A stretch of 64,000 nucleotides of DNA from Rhizobium herbae (GCF_017873135.1 NZ_JAGGJV010000003.1:522233-586232), one strand, 5' to 3'; counted from the first letter of the stretch, positions 1-9,234 are shown. Program-made: numbers and translations. Notes: a model not told the origin generated them from the sequence alone.

Positions 1-1
1 G

Positions 2-106
2 ACGACGGAATTCCGGCTCTATGGAAATATCATCCTGAAGAAGGGAGTCGTGCATCCGCAGGAACTGTTCACGATTGGCAGCGTGACGAAAAATCACGCA
101 AAATAG
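2..106 (+). CDS. C-terminal tail of an unidentified protein (cut by window edge)
   Basis: An open frame enters from the left edge and ends with TAG at 104-106, giving the last 34 residues (TTEFRLYGNI...SVTKNHAK). Of the frames at this edge, this one reads most like protein. I do not recognise the family from so short a tail. It lies upstream of, and in the same direction as, a sugar transporter operon, so a regulator or enzyme of the same sugar is possible, but that is only inference from position. Confidence 0.45.
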   Translation, partial: TTEFRLYGNIILKKGVVHPQELFTIGSVTKNHAK

Positions 107-440
107 ACTGAACGTTCCATAATGATTAAATACGGAACAGAAATATCATTTTTCTGTTGCGTTTGAAATATCTCTGAACTAGCATCTCAGGATGGAGGGT
201 GCTTTCATATGCTGCCAGCTGGTCAAGCCTATGGAGGAGGCAGGAAGCTCAATTATTTCCGAGGCTTGGCAATAGATGGCGTTTATCGAAAAGTCATTTT
301 TGTGCCGCTTGCAATTTCGAAACTGCTGAGATAGCTTGCCAAGGCAAAATGTTTTTTATGGATAAAAGATCGAGCTGTTTGCGTCTTGCAGTCCGGTCCG
401 AGGAGCACTCAACAAGACGTTGTTGGAGGAGAACAACACC
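107..440 (+). promoter_or_regulatory. Sugar operon upstream region with palindrome at 336-347
   Basis: This 334-base gap is AT-richer than its surroundings and has no convincing gene. It holds a perfect inverted repeat TTGCC-AA-GGCAA at 336-347. The left half also reads as a possible -35 (TTGCCA, 336-341), with TGGATA at 359-364 after a 17-base spacer. An operator overlapping a promoter would suit a LacI- or GntR-type repressor of the sugar transporter downstream. The palindrome is seen; its function is inferred. The Shine-Dalgarno GGAGGAG for the next gene is at 425-431. Confidence 0.4.
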
Positions 441-1430
441 ATGACCCTTATGAAGAATATCCTGTCGCGCCGCGCGTTCACCAGCCTCGCTGGTGCGGCC
501 GTTTTTGCGACCATGATGCCGATGACATCCTTTGCCGCCGACGTCACAATTCCGATCATTGTCAAGGACACGACCTCGTTCTACTGGCAGATCGTTCTGG
601 CCGGTGCCCGTGCCGCAGGCAAGGATCTCGGCGTCAACGTGCCGGAACTCGGCGCCCAGTCGGAATCCGATATCAACGGCCAGATTACCATTCTGGAAAA
701 TGCCGTCGCCGGCGCACCGGCAGCCGTCGTCATTTCGCCGACGGAATTCAAGGCGCTCGGCAAGCCGATCGATGAAGCTGCCAAGGCCGTGCCGATCATC
801 GGCATCGACTCAGGCGCCGACTCGAAGGCCTTCACCTCCTTCCTGACCACGGACAACGTCCAGGGCGGCCGTATCGCCGCTGACGGTCTTGCTGCGGCCA
901 TCAAGGAAGCAACCGGCAAGGAAGAAGGCGAAATCGCCATCATCACCAGCCTGCCGGGCGTCGGCTCGCTCGATCAGCGCCATGAAGGCTTCGTCGAGGT
1001 CATTGCCGCGAAATATCCGGGCCTCAAGGTCGTGGCCGACAAATATGCCGACGGCCAGGCAACCACCGGCCTCAACATGATGACCGACCTGATCACCGCC
1101 AATCCGAACCTCGTTGGCGTGTTCGCGTCCAACCTGATCATGGCGCAGGGCGTTGGCCAGGCGATCGCCGAAAACAAGCTCGGCGACAAGATCAAGGTCA
1201 TCGGCTTCGACAGCGATGAAAAGACGGTCGGCTTCCTCAAGGAAGGCGTTCTTGCCGGCCTCGTCGTGCAGGATCCTTATCGCATGGGCTATGACGGCAT
1301 CAAAACCGCTCTTGCCGCATCCAAGAAGGAAAAGGTCGAGGCCAATGTCGACACCGGCGCCAACCTGGTGACCAAGGCCAACATGGCCGACCCGAAGATC
1401 GACGCCCTTCTGAACCCGAAGGTCAATTGA
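441..1430 (+). CDS. Sugar ABC transporter periplasmic binding protein (Peripla_BP_4/RbsB type)
   Basis: Extracytoplasmic receptor of a CUT2-type sugar importer, 329 residues. The N-terminus carries a twin-Arg-like signal (SRRAFTSLAG, then a hydrophobic stretch ending at SFAA), so the mature protein begins near residue 34. The body has the usual two-lobe pattern with repeated hydrophobic strands (IPIIVKD, AVVISP, PIIGIDSGAD, VIGFDSDE). ATG 441 is chosen because GGAGGAG lies 9 bases upstream; the TTG codons at 420-425 would include that site. It is first in an operon with the ATPase and permease. The substrate is not readable from sequence; the downstream enzymes suggest an aldose such as L-fucose or a relative. 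Confidence 0.9.
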   Translation: MTLMKNILSRRAFTSLAGAAVFATMMPMTSFAADVTIPIIVKDTTSFYWQIVLAGARAAGKDLGVNVPELGAQSESDINGQITILENAVAGAPAAVVISPTEFKALGKPIDEAAKAVPIIGIDSGADSKAFTSFLTTDNVQGGRIAADGLAAAIKEATGKEEGEIAIITSLPGVGSLDQRHEGFVEVIAAKYPGLKVVADKYADGQATTGLNMMTDLITANPNLVGVFASNLIMAQGVGQAIAENKLGDKIKVIGFDSDEKTVGFLKEGVLAGLVVQDPYRMGYDGIKTALAASKKEKVEANVDTGANLVTKANMADPKIDALLNPKVN

Positions 1431-1563
1431 TCCAGACAAGGCGGCAGGGCAACCCTTTTCGGGGGCAAGGTTCTGCCGCCTGCTTGCATAATGCGATCCC
1501 AGCCCGTTTCAGACCGGCAACACCGGTTTGAAATGGGTTCCAGGGCCCGGGAGGAAAGCCGCC

Positions 1564-3117
1564 ATGACAGGACTGCACGACGTCAGCCACCGGCACGAGG
1601 TGGGTGCGGCGACGATTGCCAAACATCCCGTTCCGAAGGGCCAGCCGATCCTGGAATTGCGCGGCCTGCAGAAAAAATACGGTGCTGTCGAGGCTTTGAA
1701 GCCGGCGAACATCACCTTTCTTTCCGGTGAGATCCACGCGATTGTCGGCGAAAACGGCGCCGGCAAATCGACGCTGATCAAGCTTCTGACCGGCGTCATC
1801 CGGCGAACCTCCGGCGAGGTCTTCTGGTGCGGCGATGCCGTGCAGCTTGCCACTCCGAACGAGGCGATTTCGCGCGGCATCAATGCTGTGCACCAGGAAG
1901 TCGTGCTCTGCCGGCACTTGAGCGTCGCGGCCAACATGTTCCTCGGCGACGAGATGAACAAGAACGGCCTGATGCGCAAGCGCGCCATGACCGATGCGGC
2001 GCAGGCCGTCCTCAACGATCTCGGCTTCAATCTGCCGGCTGCCGCCCTTCTCAGCGACCTGACGATCGGCCAGCAGCAGTTGGTGGCGACGGCGCGCGCG
2101 GCGATGCGCGGCACCCAGTTCCTGATTTTCGACGAGCCGACCGCCTATCTAACGCGCCAGGAATCGGCGCAGCTGTTCCGGCTCATTCGCCGGCTACAGG
2201 GCGAAGGCGTGACGATCGTCTATATCAGCCACCGCATGGAAGAGGTTTTCGAGCTTGCCGACCGTGTGTCTGTCCTGCGCGACGGCACCCATGTCGGAAC
2301 GCGCAATATCGGCGAGACCAACGATGCCGAGCTGATCTCGATGATGATCAACCGGACGATCGAGCAAATCTACCACAAGGAAACGCTGCCGATCGGCGCC
2401 ACGATCGTCGAGACGCGCGGTCTTTCCGGACCGGGTTTCGAAAATGTGTCCTTGTCCGTACGGGCTGGCGAAATTGTCGGGCTCTATGGATTGATCGGTG
2501 CGGGACGCAGTGAATTTGCACTGGGGCTCTATGGTCGCCAGCCGGTTTCGTCCGGCGAAATATTCTGGCAGGGCAACAAGGTCCAGATCCGCAACGAGCG
2601 GGTGGCGATGGACCTCGGTATTGCGCTGGCCCCGGAAAGCCGCCGCGATCAGGGCCTCTGCCTCAATCTGCCGATCGGCATGAATATCAACCTGCCGGTG
2701 TTCGACCGGCTGTCGAATGGCTTGACGATCAATCGCCGTCGCGAGATCGACAATGCGGACCGGCAGATCAGCGACCTGAAGATCAAGACGCCGACGCGGC
2801 GCGTGCTGGCGTCCGCCATGTCCGGCGGCAACCAGCAGAAGATCGTCATCGGCAAGTGGCTGAGCCACGGCGCCAAGCTGTTCATCTTCGACGAGCCGAC
2901 GGTCGGTGTCGATGTCGGCACCAAGGCGGAAATCTACCGGCTGTTTGCCCGGCTACTGGAGCAGGGAGCGGGCATCATCCTGATCTCGTCCTATCTGCCG
3001 GAGGTCTATGAGCTTTCCGACCGGCTGCATGTCTTCCGCCAGGGCAAGCTCGTCGCCAGCCATACCTATCGCAGCGCCTCGCACGAGGAAGTCCTGACCC
3101 AGGCCATTGGCGTATGA
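1564..3117 (+). CDS. Sugar ABC transporter ATP-binding protein, double-domain (RbsA/MglA type)
   Basis: Cytoplasmic ATPase of the CUT2 importer, 517 residues with two fused ATPase domains. Domain 1 has a full Walker A (GENGAGKST, residues 62-70), the CUT2-style signature LTIGQQQ, and Walker B with FDEPT near 189-193. Domain 2 has a degenerate P-loop without Lys (GLIGAGRSE, near 309-317), MSGGNQQK, and FDEPTVGVD. This asymmetry is normal for the family. ATG 1564 follows a GGAGGAAAG site; an upstream ATG at 1528 lacks one. The gap from the binding-protein stop is about 130 bases and the permease follows 43 bases later. Confidence 0.93.
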   Translation: MTGLHDVSHRHEVGAATIAKHPVPKGQPILELRGLQKKYGAVEALKPANITFLSGEIHAIVGENGAGKSTLIKLLTGVIRRTSGEVFWCGDAVQLATPNEAISRGINAVHQEVVLCRHLSVAANMFLGDEMNKNGLMRKRAMTDAAQAVLNDLGFNLPAAALLSDLTIGQQQLVATARAAMRGTQFLIFDEPTAYLTRQESAQLFRLIRRLQGEGVTIVYISHRMEEVFELADRVSVLRDGTHVGTRNIGETNDAELISMMINRTIEQIYHKETLPIGATIVETRGLSGPGFENVSLSVRAGEIVGLYGLIGAGRSEFALGLYGRQPVSSGEIFWQGNKVQIRNERVAMDLGIALAPESRRDQGLCLNLPIGMNINLPVFDRLSNGLTINRRREIDNADRQISDLKIKTPTRRVLASAMSGGNQQKIVIGKWLSHGAKLFIFDEPTVGVDVGTKAEIYRLFARLLEQGAGIILISSYLPEVYELSDRLHVFRQGKLVASHTYRSASHEEVLTQAIGV

Positions 3118-3160
3118 ACATCGTGAAAAGACCGGATAAGAAAATGCGTGGAGGAAAGTC

Positions 3161-4135
3161 ATGAGCGTTGAGACCACAACGGAAGCCGCACCGGTACCGA
3201 AGAAGGGCATGAATATCCTGTTCGGCCTGACCCTGCTCGGGCTGCTGCTGTTCCTCTGGCTGCTTCTCGGGGTTTCGACCACCAGCTTCTGGACCTCCAA
3301 CAATATCAGCAACCTGCTGCGTCAGGGCGCGATGACGGCGATCCTCGCGGTGGGGCAGACCTTCGTCATCATCACGGCCGGTATCGATCTTTCGGTTGGC
3401 GCCGTGGTCGGTTTCTCCAGCGTCACGGTCGCCTGGCTGCTACAGCACGGCGTACCGCTGTGGCCAGCCATGGGCATCACGCTTCTGGTTGGCGTGCTGA
3501 TCGGCGCCTTTCATGCCTTCGGCATCGTGCGCATGGGGCTTCCTGCCTTCATCATCACACTGGCGACGCTGACCTCGCTGCGCGGCATCGGCCTGTTGGT
3601 CACCAATGGTTCGACGATCTCGATCAGCGACGAGTCTTTCACCAACTTCTCGCGCGCCGATTTCCTCGGCATTCCCAGCCTGTTCTGGATGGTTATCGTC
3701 GTGGCGATACCGGCTTATATCTTCCTGCATCTGAGCCGCTGGGGTCGCTACCTCTTTGCCGTCGGCTCCAACAGCGAAGCGGCGCGTCTGTCCGGCGTCA
3801 ATGTCAACCGCACGATCTACCTCGCCTATATTCTGTCCTCCACATGCGCCGCTTTCGTCGGACTGCTGCTCGCCTCGCGCATCGGCATCGGCAACGCAAC
3901 CCAGGCAGAAGGATGGGAGCTGCAGGCGATCGCCTCCTCCGTCATCGGCGGCACCAGTCTGTTCGGCGCGGTGGGGTCGGTCCACGGACCGCTGCTCGGC
4001 GCTTTCATTCTGGCGACCATCAACAACGGCGCCAATCTGCTCAACGTCAACGCCTTCGTGCAGCGGATCATCACCGGCGTGCTGATCATCGTCATCGTCT
4101 ATTTCGACCAGCTGCGCCGCCGCGGTTCGCGCTGA
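3161..4135 (+). CDS. Sugar ABC transporter permease (BPD_transp_2, RbsC type)
   Basis: Inner-membrane channel subunit, 324 residues, with roughly eight to ten hydrophobic helices. Family marks are GIDLSVGAVV in the first third and the motif around AIASSVIGGTSLFG near residues 255-270, which contacts the ATPase in RbsC-type permeases. The start ATG has a GGAGGAAAG site directly upstream. It is the third gene of the transporter operon. Only one permease gene is present, so the channel is presumably a homodimer, as in ribose importers. Confidence 0.92.
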   Translation: MSVETTTEAAPVPKKGMNILFGLTLLGLLLFLWLLLGVSTTSFWTSNNISNLLRQGAMTAILAVGQTFVIITAGIDLSVGAVVGFSSVTVAWLLQHGVPLWPAMGITLLVGVLIGAFHAFGIVRMGLPAFIITLATLTSLRGIGLLVTNGSTISISDESFTNFSRADFLGIPSLFWMVIVVAIPAYIFLHLSRWGRYLFAVGSNSEAARLSGVNVNRTIYLAYILSSTCAAFVGLLLASRIGIGNATQAEGWELQAIASSVIGGTSLFGAVGSVHGPLLGAFILATINNGANLLNVNAFVQRIITGVLIIVIVYFDQLRRRGSR

Positions 4136-4230
4136 TCGTTCCGGCATCCGGCGGGTTTGATCCCAGCCGGATGCCGCCAGAACCGTGAACGACAAAATTT
4201 TGCGGACGAGATTGCAAGGAGCTGCCTGCC

Positions 4231-5250
4231 ATGAAAGCGGCGATCTGCCCGGAGCCTGGGCGCCTGGACATCATCGACAGACCTGCGCCTGGCGCGCCGC
4301 CGAAGGGCTGGGCGCGGCTGGCCGTCAGTCATGTCGGCATCTGCGGCACCGATTATCATATTTTCGAAGGCAAGCACCCCTATCTCGAATATCCCCGCAT
4401 CATGGGACACGAGATTTCGGCAACCGTGATCGAATCCGGCGAAGGGGTTTCGCTGGCGCGGGGGACACCCGTCATCGTCAATCCCTATCTTTCCTGTGGA
4501 ATCTGCATCGCCTGCCGGAAGGGCAAGCCCAACTGCTGCACGGCGATCAGGGTGCTGGGCGTGCATACCGACGGTGCCTTCTGCGAGGAAATCCTGGTGC
4601 CGGGGGAAAACCTCTACCCGGCGGGTGATCTTTCGCTGGAAGCGGCGGCGACCGTCGAATTCCTGGCTATCGGCGCACATGCGGTGCGCCGTTCTCTCGC
4701 TCCGGCGGGATCAAGGGCACTGGTCATCGGTGCTGGCCCGATCGGTCTTGGAACAGCGCTTTTCTCCCGCATCGCCGGCCATCAGGTCACGCTTCTCGAT
4801 GCCAGCGCCGAGCGGTTGGATATGGCCGCCGATCGACTTGGATTTGCCGAAGGCATATTGGCCGGGGATGGTGCTTTAGAAGCGGTTCAGTCGGCGACGG
4901 ATGGCGATGGTTTCGACGTCGTCTTCGATGCCACCGGCTATGGCGGCTCGATGGAGAAATCCTTCGCCTTCGTCGCGCATGGCGGTTGCCTCGTCTTCGT
5001 CAGCGTCGTCAAGGACGATATCCGCTTCTCCGATCCGGAATTCCACAAACGCGAAATGATGCTGGTCGGTAGCCGCAATGCGACGCGGCAGGATTTCGAG
5101 CACGTGGCCGCATCCATCCGGGCGGGTCAGGTGCCGGTGGAATCGCTGATCACCCACCGCACCACGCTGGATGATGTGGTGAACGACCTGCCGCGCTGGG
5201 CGCATGAAAAGGCAGGGCTGATCAAGGCGGTGGTCAAGATATCGCCATGA
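4231..5250 (+). CDS. Zinc-dependent medium-chain alcohol/polyol dehydrogenase
   Basis: NAD(P)-dependent dehydrogenase of the MDR superfamily, 339 residues. The catalytic zinc site is visible as CGTDYH (near residues 37-42) and GHE (near 60-62). The structural zinc loop is C-G-I-C-I-A-C...C-C near residues 90-104. The Rossmann motif is VIGAGPIGLG near 167-176. AAGGAG precedes the ATG. The stop overlaps the lactonase start by 4 bases, implying translational coupling. The context suggests it oxidises an aldose to a lactone or a sugar acid to a keto acid; the exact substrate is unknown. Confidence 0.88.
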   Translation: MKAAICPEPGRLDIIDRPAPGAPPKGWARLAVSHVGICGTDYHIFEGKHPYLEYPRIMGHEISATVIESGEGVSLARGTPVIVNPYLSCGICIACRKGKPNCCTAIRVLGVHTDGAFCEEILVPGENLYPAGDLSLEAAATVEFLAIGAHAVRRSLAPAGSRALVIGAGPIGLGTALFSRIAGHQVTLLDASAERLDMAADRLGFAEGILAGDGALEAVQSATDGDGFDVVFDATGYGGSMEKSFAFVAHGGCLVFVSVVKDDIRFSDPEFHKREMMLVGSRNATRQDFEHVAASIRAGQVPVESLITHRTTLDDVVNDLPRWAHEKAGLIKAVVKISP

Positions 5251-6080
5251 TGCGGATCGACGCCCATCAGCACTATTGGAGCCTCGGGCTCGGCCATAAC
5301 GACTGGCCGCCACCGGACCTCGCGCCGATCTATCGGGATTTTACACCGGATGACCTGAAGCCGCATCTTGTCGCGGCCGGCGTTGCCAAAACCGTCCTTG
5401 TTCAGGCTGCGCCAAACCTGGCGGAAACGGAATTCCTGCTGGCTTTGGCCGCGCGCGAGGAGACTGTCGCCGCCGTTGTTGGCTGGGTAGACGTCTGGTC
5501 GCCGACGGCGCGTGCCGACCTCGAACGCTTCAAGCGACATTCGAAATTCAGGGGCATCCGTCCGATGCTCCAAGGCATTGACGATACGTTTTGCATCCTT
5601 CAACGCGAAGCAATTCGCACGCTCGAAATGCTGCCGGGTCTTGGCCTGCGTTTGGATGTCCTCATTCAGCCGCGCCATGTGCCGGTGATAGCAGCACTCG
5701 CCGATCGGCTGCCGGAGTTACACATCGTCATCGATCATGGGGCAAAACCTCTCATTGCCAAGGGTATCCTTGAGCCCTGGCGCTCCGATATGGCAGCCCT
5801 TGCCCGCCGGCGGAATGTCTGCGTCAAGCTCTCGGGCCTGGTGACTGAGGCAGGAGCAGGCTGGTCGGTGGATGAGCTGAAGCCCTATGCGCAGCACTTG
5901 CTGGACGTTTTCGGCCCGCAACGTGTGATGTTTGGCAGCGATTGGCCGGTGGTCAATCTCGATGCCAGCTATGGCGACTGGTGGATGGCCGCAAACGCCC
6001 TGCTTGCCGGTTTCGATGAAACCGACCGTAATGCTGTGCTTTGCGCGACGGCTGCCGGCTTCTACGGGATCGAGATTTGA
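5247..6080 (+). CDS. Amidohydrolase, L-fuconolactonase/rhamnonolactonase type (COG3618)
   Basis: Predicted sugar lactone hydrolase, 277 residues, amidohydrolase_2 fold. Metal-site marks are DAHQHYW at the N-terminus, IDHGAKP near residue 164, and FGSDWPV near residue 230. Family members open fuconolactone or rhamnonolactone to the sugar acid. It begins in the ATGA overlap with the dehydrogenase, so the two probably act in sequence: aldose to lactone, lactone to aldonate. A dehydratase and aldolase for the next steps are not in the window and may lie to the left. Confidence 0.85.
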   Translation: MMRIDAHQHYWSLGLGHNDWPPPDLAPIYRDFTPDDLKPHLVAAGVAKTVLVQAAPNLAETEFLLALAAREETVAAVVGWVDVWSPTARADLERFKRHSKFRGIRPMLQGIDDTFCILQREAIRTLEMLPGLGLRLDVLIQPRHVPVIAALADRLPELHIVIDHGAKPLIAKGILEPWRSDMAALARRRNVCVKLSGLVTEAGAGWSVDELKPYAQHLLDVFGPQRVMFGSDWPVVNLDASYGDWWMAANALLAGFDETDRNAVLCATAAGFYGIEI

Positions 6081-6146
6081 AGGCAGTTTCGCGCAAGCAC
6101 CTTTACCTAGTATCAAATCCCTCCGTGGCAGGGTGTTGATCAGCAC

Positions 6147-6174
6147 TTGTCGTGCCGGCAACGCGGCATATTTA
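6147..6174 (+). promoter_or_regulatory. Possible phaZ promoter
   Basis: TTGTCG at 6147-6152 and TATTTA at 6169-6174 are separated by 16 bases, a fair match to a housekeeping promoter, about 120 bases upstream of the PHB depolymerase start. The gap 6081-6295 otherwise holds nothing I can name. Confidence 0.3.
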
Positions 6175-6295
6175 TTGCGTCGCACAAGAAAAGTGCTAGT
6201 GTCGGCCTCACTTGCGGACACGAAGAACAAGAATGCAAGGTTGCGTCCGGTTGGGAGCGGCGTTGTCGTTTACGGTAACAAGGAGAACGCTTCCG

Positions 6296-7570
6296 ATGTT
6301 TTACCAGTTGTATGAACTGAACCACGCGATGATGGCACCCTGGCGCGCTGCGGCCGATGCCATGCGGCTGGCCTACGCCAATCCGTTGAACCCGATTTCC
6401 CATACCTATATGGGCCGAGCGGCCGCCGCCGGTCTTGAAGTGTTCGAACGCACGACGCGCCGATACGGAAAACCGGAATTCGGCCTGCCCGAGACGCTGA
6501 TCGACGATAGTCCGGTCGCGGTACAGGAGCGGATCGTCTGGCGCGAGCCCTTCTGCAATCTCATCCATTTCGAGCGTGCGCTGCCGAAGAACCGGTCTGC
6601 CGATCCAAAGGTGCTGATCGTTGCGCCGATGTCGGGGCATTATGCAACGCTGCTGCGCGGCACGGTCGAGGCGCTACTGCCGCAATCGGATGTCTACATC
6701 ACCGACTGGATTGACGCCCGCACGGTGCCGCTGACGGAAGGCACCTTCGACCTCGACGATTATATCGACTACGTCATCAACATGTTGCATTTCCTCGGCC
6801 CGGATACGCATGTCGTCGCCGTCTGTCAGCCTGCCGTTCCGGTGCTGGCCGCCGTTGCCCTCATGGAATCCAACGACGATCCGCTATCGCCGTCTTCGAT
6901 GACGCTGATGGGTGGCCCGATCGACACGCGCATCAATCCGACGGCGGTCAACAAGCTCGCCAAGGAAAAGCCGCTCAGCTGGTTCCGTGACAACGTGGTG
7001 ATGCCGGTTCCTTTTCCGCAGGTCGGATTCCTGCGTCCGGTCTATCCAGGCTTCCTGCAGCTGTCCGGCTTCATGTCGATGAATCTCGACCGCCATGTCA
7101 CAGCGACCAAGGATTTCTTCGAACATCTTGTCAAGAACGACGGCGACGCCGCTGAAAAGCACCGCGATTTCTACGACGAATACATGGCGGTGATGGACCT
7201 GACGGCCGAGTTCTACCTGCAGACCGTCGACGTCGTCTTCATGCAGCACGCGCTTCCAAAGGGCGAAATGATGCATCGCGGCCAGAAAGTGGATACGACT
7301 GCGATCCGCAAGGTGGCACTGCTGACGGTCGAGGGCGAGAACGACGATATCTCGGGCGTCGGCCAGACGATGGCCGCTCAGACCATCTGCACCAACATTC
7401 CGGAGAACATGCGCCTGCATTACATGCAGCCGGATGTCGGCCATTACGGCGTCTTCAACGGATCGCGGTTCCGTCGCGAAATCGCTCCACGCATCACCGC
7501 GTTCCACCGCGAGCACGCCCGCAGCGCCAGGCCGGTGCGGCGGGTGATCAAGGGCGGTAAATCCGCCTGA
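6296..7570 (+). CDS. phaZ: Intracellular polyhydroxyalkanoate (PHB) depolymerase
   Basis: Mobilises stored polyhydroxybutyrate granules in the cytoplasm, 424 residues, the usual length for the family. The nucleophile is the Cys of VCQPAVPVLA (Cys177); intracellular depolymerases of the Cupriavidus PhaZa1 type use Cys here. The Asp and His of the triad are likely in EGENDDISG (Asp350/351) and VGHYGVFNG (His383). ATG 6296 follows AAGGAGA at 6280-6286; longer in-frame starts such as TTG 6212 lack this and would lengthen the protein beyond the family norm. It is transcribed alone. Confidence 0.92.
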   Translation: MFYQLYELNHAMMAPWRAAADAMRLAYANPLNPISHTYMGRAAAAGLEVFERTTRRYGKPEFGLPETLIDDSPVAVQERIVWREPFCNLIHFERALPKNRSADPKVLIVAPMSGHYATLLRGTVEALLPQSDVYITDWIDARTVPLTEGTFDLDDYIDYVINMLHFLGPDTHVVAVCQPAVPVLAAVALMESNDDPLSPSSMTLMGGPIDTRINPTAVNKLAKEKPLSWFRDNVVMPVPFPQVGFLRPVYPGFLQLSGFMSMNLDRHVTATKDFFEHLVKNDGDAAEKHRDFYDEYMAVMDLTAEFYLQTVDVVFMQHALPKGEMMHRGQKVDTTAIRKVALLTVEGENDDISGVGQTMAAQTICTNIPENMRLHYMQPDVGHYGVFNGSRFRREIAPRITAFHREHARSARPVRRVIKGGKSA

Positions 7571-7579
7571 TTGAGAAGA

Positions 7580-7604
7580 GATATCGATTTCATCGATCGA
7601 TATC
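7580..7604. repeat. ATCGAT-rich inverted repeat after phaZ
   Basis: GATATCGAT (7580-7588) and ATCGATATC (7596-7604) form a 9-bp stem with a 7-base loop, 10 bases after the phaZ stop. There is no T-run, so it is not a standard intrinsic terminator. It may stabilise the phaZ mRNA 3' end or be a protein site. Confidence 0.4.
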
Positions 7605-7715
7605 AGGGGCTTGCTGGAATCTGCGGATAATTGTCTTGCAGAGGGGCAAGCCTCTTCCCATCTCGTAATAAGCGGGCCCGAAGGAGAGGCCCACTTTGAG
7701 CGAGGACTTCTGAAC

Positions 7716-8144
7716 ATGAACCAATCTGCATTGATCCGTCCGGACTGGACGCCCGCGACCATTGCCATGATGGTACTCGGTTTCGTGGTTTTCTGGCCGC
7801 TTGGTCTTGCCATGCTTGCCTATATCCTGTTCGGCGAACGGCTGAAGAGCTTCAAGAAGGATGCCAACGCCACCGTTGACGGCTTTTGCTCGTCCTTCAA
7901 GCGGAAGAGCCAGCGTTACGGCCGTCCAGGCTTCGGCACCGGCAACGTTGCCTTCGACGACTGGCGCGACGCTGAACTGTCCCGTCTCGAGGAGGAACGC
8001 CGCAAACTCGATGAAATGCGCGAGCAGTTCGATGAGTATGTCCGCGAACTGCGACGTGCCAAGGACCAGGAAGATTTCGACCGTTTCATGCGCGAGCGCA
8101 ATTCCGGCGGCCCCAGTTCGGTCCCGGGCTTCCCGGCCAACTGA
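7716..8144 (+). CDS. DUF2852 family membrane protein
   Basis: Small protein of unknown function, 142 residues. A single hydrophobic helix lies near residues 11-35 (TIAMMVLGFVVFWPLGLAML). A charged, probably coiled-coil segment follows near 80-125 (LSRLEEERRKLDEMREQFDEY). The C-terminal tail is Gly/Pro-rich. This layout matches DUF2852 proteins of Rhizobiales. ATG 7716 has GAGGA 9 bases upstream. It stands alone and is followed by an intrinsic terminator. Confidence 0.75.
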   Translation: MNQSALIRPDWTPATIAMMVLGFVVFWPLGLAMLAYILFGERLKSFKKDANATVDGFCSSFKRKSQRYGRPGFGTGNVAFDDWRDAELSRLEEERRKLDEMREQFDEYVRELRRAKDQEDFDRFMRERNSGGPSSVPGFPAN

Positions 8145-8167
8145 TCCAGCGATCAGCGCTATAGACA

Positions 8168-8203
8168 AAACCGGCATCCCAAAGGTGCCGGTTTTTCTTT
8201 TTG
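8168..8203 (+). terminator. Intrinsic terminator of the DUF2852 gene
   Basis: AAACCGGCA (8168-8176) pairs with TGCCGGTTT (8186-8194), 9 bp, followed by a T-rich run to about 8202. Confidence 0.85.
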
Positions 8204-8227
8204 ATGCGGTCCCGTTTGTTCGGGATC

Positions 8228-9022
8228 ATGCGCCCTTCAAACGAATCGGCTATCAAGACACTCATGTTCTCCCTGCTTCGAAAGTCGCGTCAGCCTAAAA
8301 CCCCGCCACCGCCGGTGATGCGGACGGTCGATGTTGCCGGCAAGGTCATGCCTCTGACCATTCGCCAGAACGCCCGCGCCACGCGCATGACGCTGCGCAT
8401 CGAGCCCGGCGGTCGTGCCCTGAAGATGACGATTCCCGCCGGATTGCCCGAACGCGAGATCAACGCCTTCCTCGATCGGCATCAGGGTTGGCTGATGACC
8501 AAGCTTGCGCGGTTTTCCGGCGAAAGCGTATTGGAAGAGGGCGGTACCATTTTGCTGCGCGGGGTCGCGCATCGGATCGAACGCACCGGCAAGCTTCGCG
8601 GTCTGACCGAAGCCGTCGTCATCGATGACGAGCCGGTGCTTCGCGTCAGCGGGGCTGAGGAGCATCTGCGCCGGCGCATCGCGGATTTCCTGAAGAAGGA
8701 AGCCCGCAGGGACCTGGAACGTCTGGTGTCGATCTACGCGCGCATGGTCGGTCGCAAGGTGAAGTCGCTGAGTTTCAAGGATACCCGCAGCCGCTGGGGT
8801 TCCTGCGCCGCCGATGGCGCCTTGAGTTTCTCCTGGCGCATTGTCATGGCGCCGCCGAAGGTGATCGACTATCTCGCCGCCCACGAAGTCGCGCATCTGC
8901 GCGAAATGAACCACGGGCCTGATTTCTGGGATCTCTGCGAGCAGCTTTGTCCTGCGATGGACGATGCCAAGCGCTGGCTGAAGCGCAACGGCACCATGCT
9001 GCACGCAATCGACTTCGACTGA
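8228..9022 (+). CDS. YgjP/SprT-like zinc metalloprotease (DUF45)
   Basis: Predicted cytoplasmic metallopeptidase, 264 residues. The zinc motif HEVAHLREMNHGPDFW (HExxH plus a downstream His) sits near residue 220. RSRWGSC just before it is typical of the YgjP/DUF45 family. The start is uncertain: ATG 8228 has only a weak GGGA; ATG 8264 (MFSLLRK...) is the alternative. TTG 8201 would lie inside the preceding terminator and is unlikely. The substrate is unknown. Confidence 0.82.
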   Translation: MRPSNESAIKTLMFSLLRKSRQPKTPPPPVMRTVDVAGKVMPLTIRQNARATRMTLRIEPGGRALKMTIPAGLPEREINAFLDRHQGWLMTKLARFSGESVLEEGGTILLRGVAHRIERTGKLRGLTEAVVIDDEPVLRVSGAEEHLRRRIADFLKKEARRDLERLVSIYARMVGRKVKSLSFKDTRSRWGSCAADGALSFSWRIVMAPPKVIDYLAAHEVAHLREMNHGPDFWDLCEQLCPAMDDAKRWLKRNGTMLHAIDFD

Positions 9023-9033
9023 GCGTCTCCGGC

Positions 9034-9234
9034 TCAGCGCCGGTATTGGTTGCCCAGAGCTTCCCTGATCTTCACGTCGGTCTTGTACTGGCTCAGCGCA
9101 TAGACCGACCAGATTGCCGCTGGAATCCAGCCGATCAGGGTGATCTGTAGGATAAGGCAGACAATCCCCGCAATCGGCCGGCCGATGGTGAAAAATTGAA
9201 GCCATGGCAGGATGATGGCAAGCAGAAGGCGCAT
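9034..9234 (-). CDS. Pmp3/YqaE family membrane peptide
   Basis: A 66-residue peptide with two hydrophobic helices (LLLAIILPWLQFF and AGIVCLILQITLIGWIPAAIW) and a short charged tail. This is the Pmp3/YqaE proteolipid family, linked in yeast and plants to salt stress and membrane potential. GGAGA precedes the ATG. It converges with the YgjP gene, leaving 11 bases between stops. Confidence 0.83.
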   Translation of the reverse strand: MRLLLAIILPWLQFFTIGRPIAGIVCLILQITLIGWIPAAIWSVYALSQYKTDVKIREALGNQYRR

